From: Deltaproteobacteria bacterium
GTDB lineage: Bacteria; Myxococcota_A; Polyangia; Polyangiales; Ga0077539
NCBI GenBank assembly: GCA_016218725.1
Contig: JACRDB010000119.1
Location: 1-64,000 of the forward strand
Direction: 5' to 3'
Length of the DNA stretch: 64,000 nt
Made by a program: the position numbers and the translations under genes
In this document: positions 1-8,696 of the stretch, in pieces
Layout of the letters: the number at the start of each line of letters is the position of its first letter
Position numbering within the stretch: position 1 is the stretch's first letter
Notes under the pieces: generated by a model
The model's database searches: none
The model's input: only the letters and a program-made list of their open reading frames with translations
Told to the model about the DNA's origin: nothing

Positions 1-105
1 CGTGCCCGTGCCCGATCGCTGCCCGTCGTCAGGTGGGAGTCAGGGAGCTACGACGCGGCGGTGCGACGATCGGGCACGGGCACGGGCACGGGCACGGGCA
101 CGGGC
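1..105. repeat. GGGCAC hexamer repeat with fold-back arm
   Basis: Positions 72-105 hold five full copies of GGGCAC followed by GGGC. Positions 1-18 are the exact reverse complement of 67-84, so this DNA can form an 18-bp stem with a 48-nt loop. The stretch lies downstream of the 3' end of the minus-strand gene at 155-1252. It may be a terminator-like structure or simple-sequence expansion; there is no T tract. The left end is cut by the window, so the true extent is unknown. Confidence 0.75.
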
Positions 106-117
106 TGATGCCGACTT

Positions 118-150
118 TACGCCTATGGGGTCGGGGGGTGAGGTCGCCGC
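118..150 (+). repeat. Possible end of a dispersed repeat element
   Basis: This stretch reads CGCCTATGGGG, three variable bases, then GGGGGTGAGGTCGCCG. It closely matches the right end of the inverted-repeat element at 42203-42234 and, on the other strand, its left end at 41526-41541. It may be the end of another copy or a solo remnant. The match is short, so this is inference. Confidence 0.4.
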
Positions 151-154
151 CCCG

Positions 155-1252
155 TCACTTCTTCGGCGGGGGGTGCTGGCTGCGGCGGCCGGGGCTCTGG
201 GCGCCCAGGCGCAGGCGGTCCTTCACGGCCAGGCGCTGGCGGTCTTTGTAGCGCGCGTGGGACGCGTCCCCGGACTCGTTCTTGAGCTCCGTGGCCTGGT
301 CCACGAGCTGGAACTCCACCAGGACGAACACCACCGCCCCGAGGTCCAGCGCCGCCGGCGGCGCCTTGCGCAGCACCTCGGGCCCCACCCTCACCGGCAT
401 GTCCACCACGAAGTGTATCACCCGGTAGCTCGGCGCGCTGAAGCGGTTGTCCACCAGCGCGCTCACCAGCTCGTCCCCCATCCCCGCCGCGGACAGGAGC
501 ACCCCGAAGGACGGGAACCGCTCCGCCAGCTCCCGGGGCCGCACCAGCGTGTTCTTGCTCTCGCCCGGGATCACGTAGTTGTACGGGAAGAGCTTGCGCG
601 CCAGGTAGTTGGCCACCGGCAGCACGTCCTCCGGCGTCCGCGCGACCACCCGGAAGCGCACCTTGTCGTAGATCTGCGCGGCGATGGTCTCGCTCTTGCT
701 CAGGAGCTTGGTGTACAGAGAGTCCCGGTTCTTGCGCCCGCCCAGGAACTCCGTGATGGGCAGCGCCTGCGCCAGCATCTCCCCGAGGACCCGGTACACC
801 TTGCCCTCCACCAGGTGGAAGACCTCCGCGTCGGATAAGGGGAGCATGGACAGGAGCTCCCGGCCCTGGAGGTGATGGATCACGTGCATCGCCTTTAGAA
901 TTACGCACGCGCACACCTGCTTGTGCCCCTTGCCCGAGGCCAGCAGGAACAACTCCTCCACCGTCGCCTCGGCCACCGAGCGCGGGATCGGGTACTCAAA
1001 GTTGCGCCGCAGGTAGCCGATCGCCTCGCGCTTGATCGCCTCCATCCGGATCCTGTCCGCGGGCTCGTCCGGGCGGTACTCCTGCACCCGCAGGAACTCG
1101 TCCACCGCCTCCAGGTCCGTCAGCGCCAGGCGCTTGAAGTCAATCACCGACTCGCCGCGGAGCAGCACCCGCAGGAGGTCCATGTCCCCGAGGGTGAAAT
1201 CACCCAGGGATCGAAACCCTGGCCCGGGAGGGATCACCGAGGTTCGGGTCAC
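155..1252 (-). CDS. TIGR04552-like protein, possible RelA/SpoT-like fold
   Basis: This 365-residue protein has no signal peptide or membrane segment. It resembles the myxobacterial family catalogued as TIGR04552, whose function is unknown. Around residues 170-240 it has a run (SLYTKLLSKSETIAAQIYDK, then a V-R-F-R-V strand and a 'TPEDVLPVANYL' helix) that looks like the nucleotidyltransferase core of RelA/SpoT proteins, where a conserved R/K-x-K-S-x-x-S stretch precedes a D-hhG-hR strand. That relationship is my inference, and synthetase activity should not be assumed. The C-terminus from about residue 335 is a basic, Pro-rich tail. It is transcribed alone on this strand, with the small membrane gene 46 bp upstream. 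The start is the first ATG of the frame. Confidence 0.8.
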   Translation of the reverse strand: MTRTSVIPPGPGFRSLGDFTLGDMDLLRVLLRGESVIDFKRLALTDLEAVDEFLRVQEYRPDEPADRIRMEAIKREAIGYLRRNFEYPIPRSVAEATVEELFLLASGKGHKQVCACVILKAMHVIHHLQGRELLSMLPLSDAEVFHLVEGKVYRVLGEMLAQALPITEFLGGRKNRDSLYTKLLSKSETIAAQIYDKVRFRVVARTPEDVLPVANYLARKLFPYNYVIPGESKNTLVRPRELAERFPSFGVLLSAAGMGDELVSALVDNRFSAPSYRVIHFVVDMPVRVGPEVLRKAPPAALDLGAVVFVLVEFQLVDQATELKNESGDASHARYKDRQRLAVKDRLRLGAQSPGRRSQHPPPKK

Positions 1253-1298
1253 GACCGTGATTGTACGCCCGCGGCGGCTCGCCGGAGCGCCACCGTGG

Positions 1299-1529
1299 TC
1301 AGCCGCGCGCGTCCGAGGCGCCCGCGGCGCCCGAAGACACCGACACCGCCGGGGCCCCCCCCGCCGTCACCGACGGCGCCGGAGCCCTGCGCCCAAGCTG
1401 CAGCGTCCCGAAGAACAACCCCAGGGTGAGCATCACCGCCGTCCCGTTGCCCCACACCGCATGCTCGCAGCCCGAAAGCCCCGCCGCCATCGCCACCACC
1501 AACGCCATGCTCCGTCCGCTCAGTCCCAT
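1299..1529 (-). CDS. Small membrane protein, unknown function
   Basis: The product is 76 residues. It has an N-terminal hydrophobic segment ending in a possible lipobox (AAGLSGC, about residues 15-21) and a second hydrophobic segment containing VWGNGTAVMLTLGLFFGTL, followed by a low-complexity Ala/Gly/Ser tail. Small proteins with this H-A-V-W-G-N-G then F-F-G-T-L pattern occur in myxobacteria, to my recollection, without assigned function. I chose this ATG rather than one 21 codons upstream because a GGAGAG Shine-Dalgarno-like run sits about 7 nt before it. It lies upstream of, and co-directional with, the TIGR04552-like gene, so co-transcription is possible. Confidence 0.6.
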   Translation of the reverse strand: MGLSGRSMALVVAMAAGLSGCEHAVWGNGTAVMLTLGLFFGTLQLGRRAPAPSVTAGGAPAVSVSSGAAGASDARG

Positions 1530-1735
1530 CGGTCTCTCCGTCCAATTGCCTTCTTGCTCGCCCAGCCACCCACAGGTAGAGACTGGGAACACATGTAAGT
1601 ACGCTAACTACAACCCGGATCGGGGGTCCACTAATAGTCAAGGGGGGGATCGGGGGGCAAGACATTTCTGTCATGGTCTGGCGTTTTGGTAACTTTTCTT
1701 GACGCGCCGCGTCCGCGGTGTTGACTCCGCGGGTC

Positions 1736-2614
1736 ATGGACAGTCCAACGATCGTGGCGGTGTGCAACCAGAAGGGCGGGGTGGGCAAGACCACCACCGC
1801 GGTGAACCTCGCGGCGGGCCTGGCGCTCCAGGGGCACCGCACGCTGCTGGTGGACCTGGACATCCAGGGCAGCGCCTCGGCCACGCTGGGCAGGAGCCCC
1901 TCGGAGGGGGCCGTGGACGTGGCCCGGGTGCTCCTGGAGGACCGCCCCCTGGACGAGGCCGTGATATCCACCGCGGTGGAGGGCCTCTCCCTGGCCCCCG
2001 CGGGGGAGCGCATGGCCCTGGTGGACCTGCACCTGGCGTCGGCCTACGGGCGCGAGAGGGCCCTGGAGCGCGCCCTGCGCGGGCCCCGGGTGCGGGACCA
2101 CGCGTTCGTGGTGATCGACACGGCCCCGTACCTGGGGCTCTTGACCGTGAACGCGATCCTGGCGTGCGACCAGGTGCTGGTGCCCGTGTCCTGCGAGTAC
2201 CTCCCGATGCTCGGGCTCAAGCTCCTGGAGCAGACCCTGGAGCAGCTACGGAGCCGCGCCGGGGCCCGGGCCGGGGTGCTCGGGTACCTCCTGACCATGG
2301 TGGACCGGCGGGAGCGCATCACCACCGAGGTGGAGGAGATCCTCCGGGGGCGCTTCGGCGAGGCCGTGTTCCGGACCGTGGTCCGGGCCAACACCCACCA
2401 CAAGGCCGCCCCGTCCTTTCGGAGGACCATCTTCGAGCACGAGCCCTCCGGGGGCAAAGGGCGCGAGGACTACGAGGCCCTCACGGCGGAGGTGCTCTCC
2501 CGGCTGGGCAAGGCCCCGGGCGTAAAAACCGCCGCGAGGCGGCCGCGGGTGCGCAAGGCCACGCCGAGCGGCGAGGGCATCGTGGTGAGGCCCCTGGCGC
2601 GCGCGGGGAGCTGA
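1736..2614 (+). CDS. ParA/Soj-family ATPase (orphan)
   Basis: This protein of about 292 residues has the deviant Walker A motif KGGVGKTT near its N-terminus, the switch-I-type DLDIQGSAS stretch, and the Walker B-type strand VVIDTAP. These are typical of ParA/Soj/MinD-like ATPases that dimerise with ATP and bind DNA or membrane to position chromosomes or protein complexes. No ParB gene or parS cluster is visible nearby, so this is probably an accessory ParA positioning some other cargo rather than the main chromosome partition pair. The C-terminal 40 residues are basic (KTAARRPRVRK). A GTG at 1718 is an alternative start; neither has a clear ribosome-binding site. The lon gene follows after 53 bp on the same strand. 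Confidence 0.85.
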   Translation: MDSPTIVAVCNQKGGVGKTTTAVNLAAGLALQGHRTLLVDLDIQGSASATLGRSPSEGAVDVARVLLEDRPLDEAVISTAVEGLSLAPAGERMALVDLHLASAYGRERALERALRGPRVRDHAFVVIDTAPYLGLLTVNAILACDQVLVPVSCEYLPMLGLKLLEQTLEQLRSRAGARAGVLGYLLTMVDRRERITTEVEEILRGRFGEAVFRTVVRANTHHKAAPSFRRTIFEHEPSGGKGREDYEALTAEVLSRLGKAPGVKTAARRPRVRKATPSGEGIVVRPLARAGS

Positions 2615-2667
2615 AGCGACCGGTTGTGCTTGCGCGAGGGTGCGCGGTTTCCTAGGGTTCCAGGATC

Positions 2668-5079
2668 GTGACGAGTCCCGAGAAGCCCTTGTTCGAGGTA
2701 CTGCCCATCCTTCCCTTGCGCAACGCGGTGCTGTTCCCCGCCGCGGTGGTGCCCATCAACGTGGGCCGGGCCCGCAGCGTGAGGCTGGTGGAGGAGCTGG
2801 CCCACGCCGAGGTGCGCCTCCTGGCGGTGCTCACGCAGAAGGTGCCGGAGACCGAGGACCCGGGCCTGGAGGACCTGTTCACCGTCGGCACCATCGCCAG
2901 GATCGTCAAGGTCATCAAGCTCGGGGCCAGCAACTACTCCGTGGTGCTCCAGGGGGTGTCCCGCTTCCGGCTCCTGGGCATCGTGGAGGGCGGCACCTTC
3001 CTGCGCGGGCGCATCCAGAGACTCCCGGACCCGGCCCTGCGCTCGCCGGAGATCGACAAGGCCGGGGCGGAGCTCCGGGAGCTCGCCCGGAGCTTGAAGG
3101 CCTACTCCCCGCCGGTGCCCGCGGACCTCGGGGCCGTGGCCGAGAACGCCGCGGACGCCGGGGCCCTGGCGGACCTGGTGACCCTGCACCTCCCGTCGCC
3201 GCCCGTGACGCCGCCGGACCGGCAGCAGGTGCTGGAGGCCCTGGACCTCACCGAGAGGCTGCGCCTGGCCCACCACCTGGCCCGCAGGGTCCACGAGGTG
3301 CACCGCGTCCGCAAGGAGATCCAGAGCATCGTGACGGGGGAGCTGGGCCGCAGCGAGCGCGAGGACATCCTCCGGGCGCAGCTCAAGAGCATCAAGGAGG
3401 AGCTGGGCGAGACCGACGAGAGCGAGGAGGAGCTCGACCAGCTCCGGGAGCGCATCGCCCGCGCCAGGCTGCCCCTGGAGGTCGAGCGCGTGGCCCGCAG
3501 GCAGCTCGGCAGGCTCCGGGCGATGCAGGGCCACTCGGCGGAGTACCAGGTCACCCGCTCCTACGTGGAGTGGCTGGCGGACCTGCCGTGGTCGCGCTCC
3601 ACCGAGGATCGCTTTGACGTAGACGCCGTGCGGCGCGCCCTCGATGAAGACCATTTCGGGCTCGAGAAGGCCAAGAAGCGCATCGTGGAGTTCGTGGCCG
3701 TGCGCAAGCTCCGGAAGGACCGCCGGGGGCCCATCCTGTGCTTCATCGGCCCGCCCGGCGTGGGGAAGACCAGCCTCGCCAAGAGCATCGCCCGCGCCAT
3801 CGGGCGGCAGATGGTGCGCATCTCCCTCGGGGGCGTCCGGGACGAGGCGGAGATCCGCGGGCACCGCAGGACGTACGTCGGCGCCCTCCCCGGGCGGATC
3901 ATCCAGGCGATGAAGAAGGCCGGGACCACGAACCCGATCATCATCCTGGACGAGGTGGACAAGATGGGCAGCGACCAGCGCGGGGACCCCGCCGCGGCGC
4001 TGCTGGAGGTGCTGGACCCGGACCAGAACAGCACCTTCATGGACCACTACATCGACGTCCCGTACGACATCTCCCACGCGATGTTCATCTGCACGGCCAA
4101 CCAGCGGGACCTGATCCCCGCGGCGCTGGCGGACCGCATGGAGATCATTGAAATCGCAGGCTACACCCGCGTGGAGAAGCTCAACATCGCCAGGGAGTAC
4201 CTCGGCCCCAAGAACCTGGAGGAGCACGGGCTCACCCCCGAGCGCCTGGAGTGGACCGACGAGGGCTACCAGACCATCATTGACAGCTATACGCGCGAGG
4301 CCGGCGTGCGCAACCTCACCCGCGAGGTGGCCAGCGTGTGCCGCGCCGTGGCCGTGCGCCTGGCGTCGGGTGAGGACGTCCACGAGACCGCCACCAAGGA
4401 CTTCGTGGGGAGCGTCCTGGGCGTCTCGCGCTTCCACGACGAGGCCGCCGAGAGGCAGCCCTCGGTGGGCGTGGTGGCGGGCATGGCCTGGACCCCGTCC
4501 GGGGGGATCGTGCTCTTCGTCGAGGCCCAGCGCTTCGCGGGCAAGGGGGAGATCACCGTCACGGGCCAGCTCGGCAACGTGATGAAGGAGAGCGCCGCGG
4601 CGGCGTTCTCCTGGGTGCGCACCCACGCCCCGGAGCTGGGCATCGACCCGGAGTTCCTGAAGAGCAGCGACGTGCACCTCCACGTGCCCGCCGGCGGCGT
4701 CCCCAAGGACGGGCCCAGCGCAGGCGTGACCATCATCACGGCCCTGGCCTCGCTCCTCACGGGCCGCCCGGCCAGGGCGGACCTGGCCATGACCGGCGAG
4801 ATCACCCTCCGGGGCGTGGTGCTGCCCATCGGCGGCGTCAAGGAGAAGGTCCTGGGCGCCCATCGGGCGGGCATCACCCACGTGCTCCTGCCTGCGCGCA
4901 ATGCCAAGGACCTCGAGGACATCCCCGAGGAGATCAAATCCGCCGTGAAGATCGACCTCGTGGCGCGCGTGGACGACGTGCTCCGCCACGCCCTCCTGGA
5001 GCGCCCCACCAGCACCTCGCTCCCGCCCCCGACGTCGCCTCCCGACGACGATGACGACCAGCCCGACGTCCTGCCGTAG
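2668..5079 (+). CDS. lon: ATP-dependent Lon protease
   Basis: At 803 residues this is a full-length LonA. The N-terminal substrate-recognition domain spans about residues 8-205, a helical linker follows, and the AAA+ module has Walker A GPPGVGKT at residue 361 and Walker B (IIILDEVDKM). The C-terminal S16 peptidase has catalytic Ser684 in GGVPKDGPSAG and Lys725 in GGVKEK, the expected dyad. It degrades misfolded and selected regulatory proteins in the cytoplasm. The start is GTG, preceded by a weak AGGA. The C-terminal tail is Pro/Asp-rich. Its last 29 bases overlap the next gene, suggesting translational coupling. Myxobacteria often carry two Lon proteins, one needed for development (LonD); which this is cannot be told here. 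Confidence 0.97.
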   Translation: MTSPEKPLFEVLPILPLRNAVLFPAAVVPINVGRARSVRLVEELAHAEVRLLAVLTQKVPETEDPGLEDLFTVGTIARIVKVIKLGASNYSVVLQGVSRFRLLGIVEGGTFLRGRIQRLPDPALRSPEIDKAGAELRELARSLKAYSPPVPADLGAVAENAADAGALADLVTLHLPSPPVTPPDRQQVLEALDLTERLRLAHHLARRVHEVHRVRKEIQSIVTGELGRSEREDILRAQLKSIKEELGETDESEEELDQLRERIARARLPLEVERVARRQLGRLRAMQGHSAEYQVTRSYVEWLADLPWSRSTEDRFDVDAVRRALDEDHFGLEKAKKRIVEFVAVRKLRKDRRGPILCFIGPPGVGKTSLAKSIARAIGRQMVRISLGGVRDEAEIRGHRRTYVGALPGRIIQAMKKAGTTNPIIILDEVDKMGSDQRGDPAAALLEVLDPDQNSTFMDHYIDVPYDISHAMFICTANQRDLIPAALADRMEIIEIAGYTRVEKLNIAREYLGPKNLEEHGLTPERLEWTDEGYQTIIDSYTREAGVRNLTREVASVCRAVAVRLASGEDVHETATKDFVGSVLGVSRFHDEAAERQPSVGVVAGMAWTPSGGIVLFVEAQRFAGKGEITVTGQLGNVMKESAAAAFSWVRTHAPELGIDPEFLKSSDVHLHVPAGGVPKDGPSAGVTIITALASLLTGRPARADLAMTGEITLRGVVLPIGGVKEKVLGAHRAGITHVLLPARNAKDLEDIPEEIKSAVKIDLVARVDDVLRHALLERPTSTSLPPPTSPPDDDDDQPDVLP

Positions 5080-7372
5080 CGAGCACCCCACGCTCCAGGC
5101 GCTCCGCGCGCTCGCGTCCACCCGCCGCGCCTGGGGCTCCCTGGGCCTGCACCTCGCCGCGGGCTTCGGCTGCTGGACCAACACCCTCACCGATCACCCG
5201 GGCTATGGCTCTGCCCTGGTCGCCGGGCTCGTCGGGAGCGTCTCCGCCGCCGTGGTCGGCGCGGGCCTCCCCCTGGCCCTTCGCAAGCGAAGCCTGGAGC
5301 TCTCGGGCTCCCACCCGGTCGCCGCCGCCCTGGGGGCCACCCTGGTCTGCCTCGGGCTCCTCCTCGCCGTGGTGCTCCTCCGAGGGCAGGGCTGCTCCCC
5401 GGGGCAGGGAGCCCTGGCCTGGCTCCTGGTGGCCCTCCCAGGGCCCCTCCTGGCCTCCCTTGTGGGCCTCTGGCTCGGAGCCTCCACCGCGCGCCGAGCC
5501 CTGGGGACCACCCTGGCGGCCCTCCTGGTGCCGGGTTTCATTGTGTGGTCCCTTGTGCGTTTTTATACTACACCTGCGATCTTCTCCTACGACCCCTTTC
5601 ATGGCTTCTACCCTGGGGCGATCTACGATGAGAGGGTCCCCCTCGGGGAGACGCTTCTCACGTACCGGGTGGGGACCCTGGGGTGGTCTCTGGCCCTGGC
5701 GGGGGCGCTCGTGGGCGGCTGGGCCGAGGGCGCGAGGGTGCGCGTCTTGGTGCTGTGGCGCTCCCTCCCGGCGCTCGGGTGCGTGGTGGCGGGGCTGGTG
5801 GTGGGCCTCGGGGTGTACGCAAAGGGGCCCGCCCTGGGGCACCGCGAGGGCCGCGAGGACATCGCGCGCTTCCTCGGGCAGAGGGCCGAGGGGACGCGCT
5901 GCGTGGTGCTCTACGACCGCACGCTCGAAGCGCGGGAGGGGAGGCTCCTGGCGCGGGACTGCGACCTCCGGATGGCGCAGCTAGAGGCGTTCTTTGGCGC
6001 CCGGGTGCCGGGGCGCGTGACCGTGTTCCTCTTCGCGTCGAGCGCCCAGAAGCGCGCGCTGATGGGTGCGGAGGACACGTACATCGCCAAGCCCTGGCGG
6101 CGCGAGGTGTACCTCCAGCACGCGCCCTTCCCCCACCCGGTGCTCAAGCATGAGCTGGCCCACGTGGTGTCCGGCGCCCTGGCCCGGGGTTTCTTGCGGC
6201 TGCCGGTGCGCTGGGGCGTGCCCCTGCCGGGCCTGGTCGAGGGCGCCGCCGTGGCCGCGGCCTGGGAGGGCGAGAGCGACGCCACGCCGCACCAGTGGTC
6301 CCGGGCGATGCTGGAAGCGGGCCTGGCCCCGAGGGTGCGCTCGCTGGAGGGCCTCGGGTTCTTCGGCGCCAGCTCCCTCACGGCCTACACCGCTGCGGGG
6401 AGCTTCTGCCGCTGGCTCTACGACACCCACGGCCGCGAGCGCTTCGCGAGGCTCTACGCCACGGGAGATTTTCAAGGCACCTACGGGCGCTCGCTGGCGA
6501 GCCTGGAGAGCGCCTGGCACGCCTTCCTGCGCGCGGTGCCCACGGACGCCCGCACGCTGGTGCGCGCCCGCACGCGCTTCCGCCGCGCGTCCATCTTCGG
6601 GCGACGGTGTCCCTTTGACCGCGAAGGGCTGCATGAGAGGGCGGCCCTGGCGCTCTCCGCGGGGGAGCTCTCGGAGGCGTCCCGGGCGTACGCGAGGCTC
6701 GTGGCCGACGACCCCACGGACACCGCCGCCAGGACGCGCCTGGCCGAGACCGCCGTCCGCCAGGGCTCCCTCTCCCGGGCGGAGGGCCTCTCCCGGGACG
6801 CCGGGCGCGACCTCGGCCCCGCCGCCGAGGCCCGGGCGCTCCTGCGCGTGGCGGACGCGGTCTGGCGCTGGCAGGGAGCCGCCCAGGCCCAGGGGCTCTA
6901 TGCCAGGGTGGATGCGTCCCTCTTCGACGAGGACGAAGCCCGCACGCTGCTCCTGAAGCGGGAGGCCCTCTCCCGCGGGGACCCGCTGGCCTCCGGGGTG
7001 CGGGACCTCCTCCTGGGGGACCGTGAGCTGGACCCCTCGCCGGTGGCCTCGGTGGCGGCGCTCGGAGAGCACCTGGGGCGCACCCGGGAGCCCCTGGCGG
7101 CGTACCTGGTCGCCCGGCAGCTCTACCACCAGGAGCGAGACCGCGCGGCGCTGGCGCTTCTTACGGACACCACGCTGGAGGCCCTGACGGAGCCCAGGGT
7201 GCGCGCCGAGGGGCTCCGCCTTAGGGCGATCCTGCGCTGGCGCCTCGGGGACCTGGACGGCTCCCGGGGGGATTTCACGCGCCTTGCCTGGGATCCAACG
7301 CGCCCCCAGGGCGCGCGAGACGTGGCCCTCGACTGGCTGGACCGCATTGGTCGCGCCCAGGCACCTCGTTAG
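5051..7372 (+). CDS. Membrane metallopeptidase-like protein with TPR tail
   Basis: This is a 773-residue membrane protein. Residues 1-250 hold about six hydrophobic segments. Residues 260-480 look like a Peptidase_MA-type gluzincin domain, with the zinc motif HELAH (in VLKHELAHVV) and a downstream Glu in PGLVEGAAVAA that fits the third ligand. Residues 500-773 are Ala/Leu/Arg-rich helical repeats resembling TPRs. If active it would be a membrane-anchored zinc peptidase, possibly in envelope protein quality control. The start overlaps the end of lon in another frame, so the two are probably translated together, which hints at a shared proteolysis role. Family assignment rests on motif reading only. 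Confidence 0.85.
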   Translation: MTTSPTSCRSEHPTLQALRALASTRRAWGSLGLHLAAGFGCWTNTLTDHPGYGSALVAGLVGSVSAAVVGAGLPLALRKRSLELSGSHPVAAALGATLVCLGLLLAVVLLRGQGCSPGQGALAWLLVALPGPLLASLVGLWLGASTARRALGTTLAALLVPGFIVWSLVRFYTTPAIFSYDPFHGFYPGAIYDERVPLGETLLTYRVGTLGWSLALAGALVGGWAEGARVRVLVLWRSLPALGCVVAGLVVGLGVYAKGPALGHREGREDIARFLGQRAEGTRCVVLYDRTLEAREGRLLARDCDLRMAQLEAFFGARVPGRVTVFLFASSAQKRALMGAEDTYIAKPWRREVYLQHAPFPHPVLKHELAHVVSGALARGFLRLPVRWGVPLPGLVEGAAVAAAWEGESDATPHQWSRAMLEAGLAPRVRSLEGLGFFGASSLTAYTAAGSFCRWLYDTHGRERFARLYATGDFQGTYGRSLASLESAWHAFLRAVPTDARTLVRARTRFRRASIFGRRCPFDREGLHERAALALSAGELSEASRAYARLVADDPTDTAARTRLAETAVRQGSLSRAEGLSRDAGRDLGPAAEARALLRVADAVWRWQGAAQAQGLYARVDASLFDEDEARTLLLKREALSRGDPLASGVRDLLLGDRELDPSPVASVAALGEHLGRTREPLAAYLVARQLYHQERDRAALALLTDTTLEALTEPRVRAEGLRLRAILRWRLGDLDGSRGDFTRLAWDPTRPQGARDVALDWLDRIGRAQAPR

Positions 7373-7400
7373 AGCGCCGACCGGCGCCCGGGGAGGGTCA

Positions 7401-7712
7401 TCAACAGAGGCTCTGGCCTCCGGCGTCGGCCCCGTCGGGGCACCGGGCGCAGCCTACCGGGGTGCCGTCGGGGCGTACACACCTCCCGCAGAAGGGCACC
7501 CCCGTCACCGGGTCCACCCCCGGGTCGTTGCAACGGATGCCCGGGTCCAGGTCCACGGTCACGGGCCCGTCCGTGGGGGTATCTGCAAGGGTGGAATCCG
7601 CCAGGGTCGCGCCGTCGGCGCTCGGTGGGCGGCGCTCCGGCTGGCACGAGAGCGCCGGCAGGAGGAGCACCCCCAGGGCCCCCGGGAGGACGAGCCTGCG
7701 GGCAACGACCAT
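7401..7712 (-). CDS. Small Cys-rich lipoprotein
   Basis: The product is 103 residues, with a lipoprotein signal peptide (Arg-containing n-region, hydrophobic core, lipobox PALSC at about residue 23), an Asp/Thr-rich linker and a C-terminal half with six cysteines (C-N-D-P-G, C-G-R-C, C-A-R-C, terminal C). No family was recognised. A TATGCT box lies 6 nt upstream of the ATG on the minus strand and there is no Shine-Dalgarno, so the transcript is likely leaderless. It diverges from the MopE-like lipoprotein gene across 119 bp. Confidence 0.7.
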   Translation of the reverse strand: MVVARRLVLPGALGVLLLPALSCQPERRPPSADGATLADSTLADTPTDGPVTVDLDPGIRCNDPGVDPVTGVPFCGRCVRPDGTPVGCARCPDGADAGGQSLC

Positions 7713-7831
7713 GGGCGGAGCATACCGTCGCGTTGCCTTTCCAGGGAAGCCAGGGTAAGGGCTCTAGCCTTGGTTGGTCCCAGAAGTGCGGCGAGGAGCC
7801 CACACCCGGCGACCTGAAAGGCTGTGCACCG

Positions 7832-8668
7832 ATGACACCGATTCGCCTGCTGCTTGTGGTGGCCCTGAGCTTCGCGTGCCGGAACAGCACCGGAGGCGGG
7901 GGCCTGCCCGGGGACGACGCGGGCGCGGACACCACCGCGCCGATGGACACGGGGACACCCCCGCAGGACACGGGGACGCCCCCGGCGGACACGGGCACTG
8001 CCCCCATGGACACGGGCACGCCCCCGCGGGACTCCTCCGGGAGCGACCGGATCACGCCGCTGGACACCCGGGGCTGCATGCGCATGGGCTCGGAGAACAA
8101 CCCCGCGGCCTGCGGCGATGGCCTTGACAACGACTGCGACGGCTTCGCGGATTGCAACGACCTGAACTGCTCCTGCCAGGGCTCCTGCGGGCCGGGCCGC
8201 TCGGCGCCGCCGGGGTGCATGTGCATGGGCGCCGAGAGCGCCAACTGCACCGACGGGCGCGACAACGACTGCAACGGCTTCGCGGACTCCATGGACTTCG
8301 CCTGCCAGATGCGGGACGGCGGCGCCACGGACGCGACCCGCGACGCCCCGGTCCGGCGGGACACCTTCGGCTGTGACTCCGGCGGCGCCATGGAGAACTC
8401 CCCCACGGCGTGCTCCGACGGCCTGGACAACGACTGCGACGGCTTCGTGGACTGCGACGACCGCAACTGCTCCTGCGTCGGCTCCTGCGGGCCCGCGGAC
8501 AACGCCCCGCCAGGCTGCACCTGCCGCGGCGCCGAGGGTGCCAGCAACGAGTCGTGCATGGACCGCCTGGACAACGACTGCAACACTTTCGTGGACTGCG
8601 CGGACTTCGCCTGCTCCCGAAACCCAAGCATCACCATCTGCCCCAGGGACGGTGGCTCCGGGGGCTGA
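7832..8668 (+). CDS. MopE-like repeat lipoprotein
   Basis: This is a 278-residue exported protein. A short signal peptide ends in SFAC, followed by an Asp-Thr-Gly-rich linker built from near-repeats of (M/P)DTGTPP. It then has four copies of a Cys-rich module of roughly 45-55 residues, with the core C-x-D-G-x-D-N-D-C-(D/N)-x-F-x-D. This matches the putative metal-binding motif found in MopE-like proteins (PF11617), common in myxobacterial secreted proteins; Asp/Asn spacing suggests calcium binding, which is inference. I chose the ATG at 7832 because it begins a proper signal peptide; the open frame upstream is out of character. It probably sits on the cell surface. A small zinc-ribbon gene converges from downstream. 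Confidence 0.85.
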   Translation: MTPIRLLLVVALSFACRNSTGGGGLPGDDAGADTTAPMDTGTPPQDTGTPPADTGTAPMDTGTPPRDSSGSDRITPLDTRGCMRMGSENNPAACGDGLDNDCDGFADCNDLNCSCQGSCGPGRSAPPGCMCMGAESANCTDGRDNDCNGFADSMDFACQMRDGGATDATRDAPVRRDTFGCDSGGAMENSPTACSDGLDNDCDGFVDCDDRNCSCVGSCGPADNAPPGCTCRGAEGASNESCMDRLDNDCNTFVDCADFACSRNPSITICPRDGGSGG

Positions 8669-8696
8669 TAGCTCCCTACCTTTCCCTACAGTGTGG

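Noticed and set aside
2470..5190. A 906-residue open frame on the minus strand across lon
   Set aside because: It is antisense to the well-conserved Lon domains and has only repetitive His/Arg/Leu/Gly composition.
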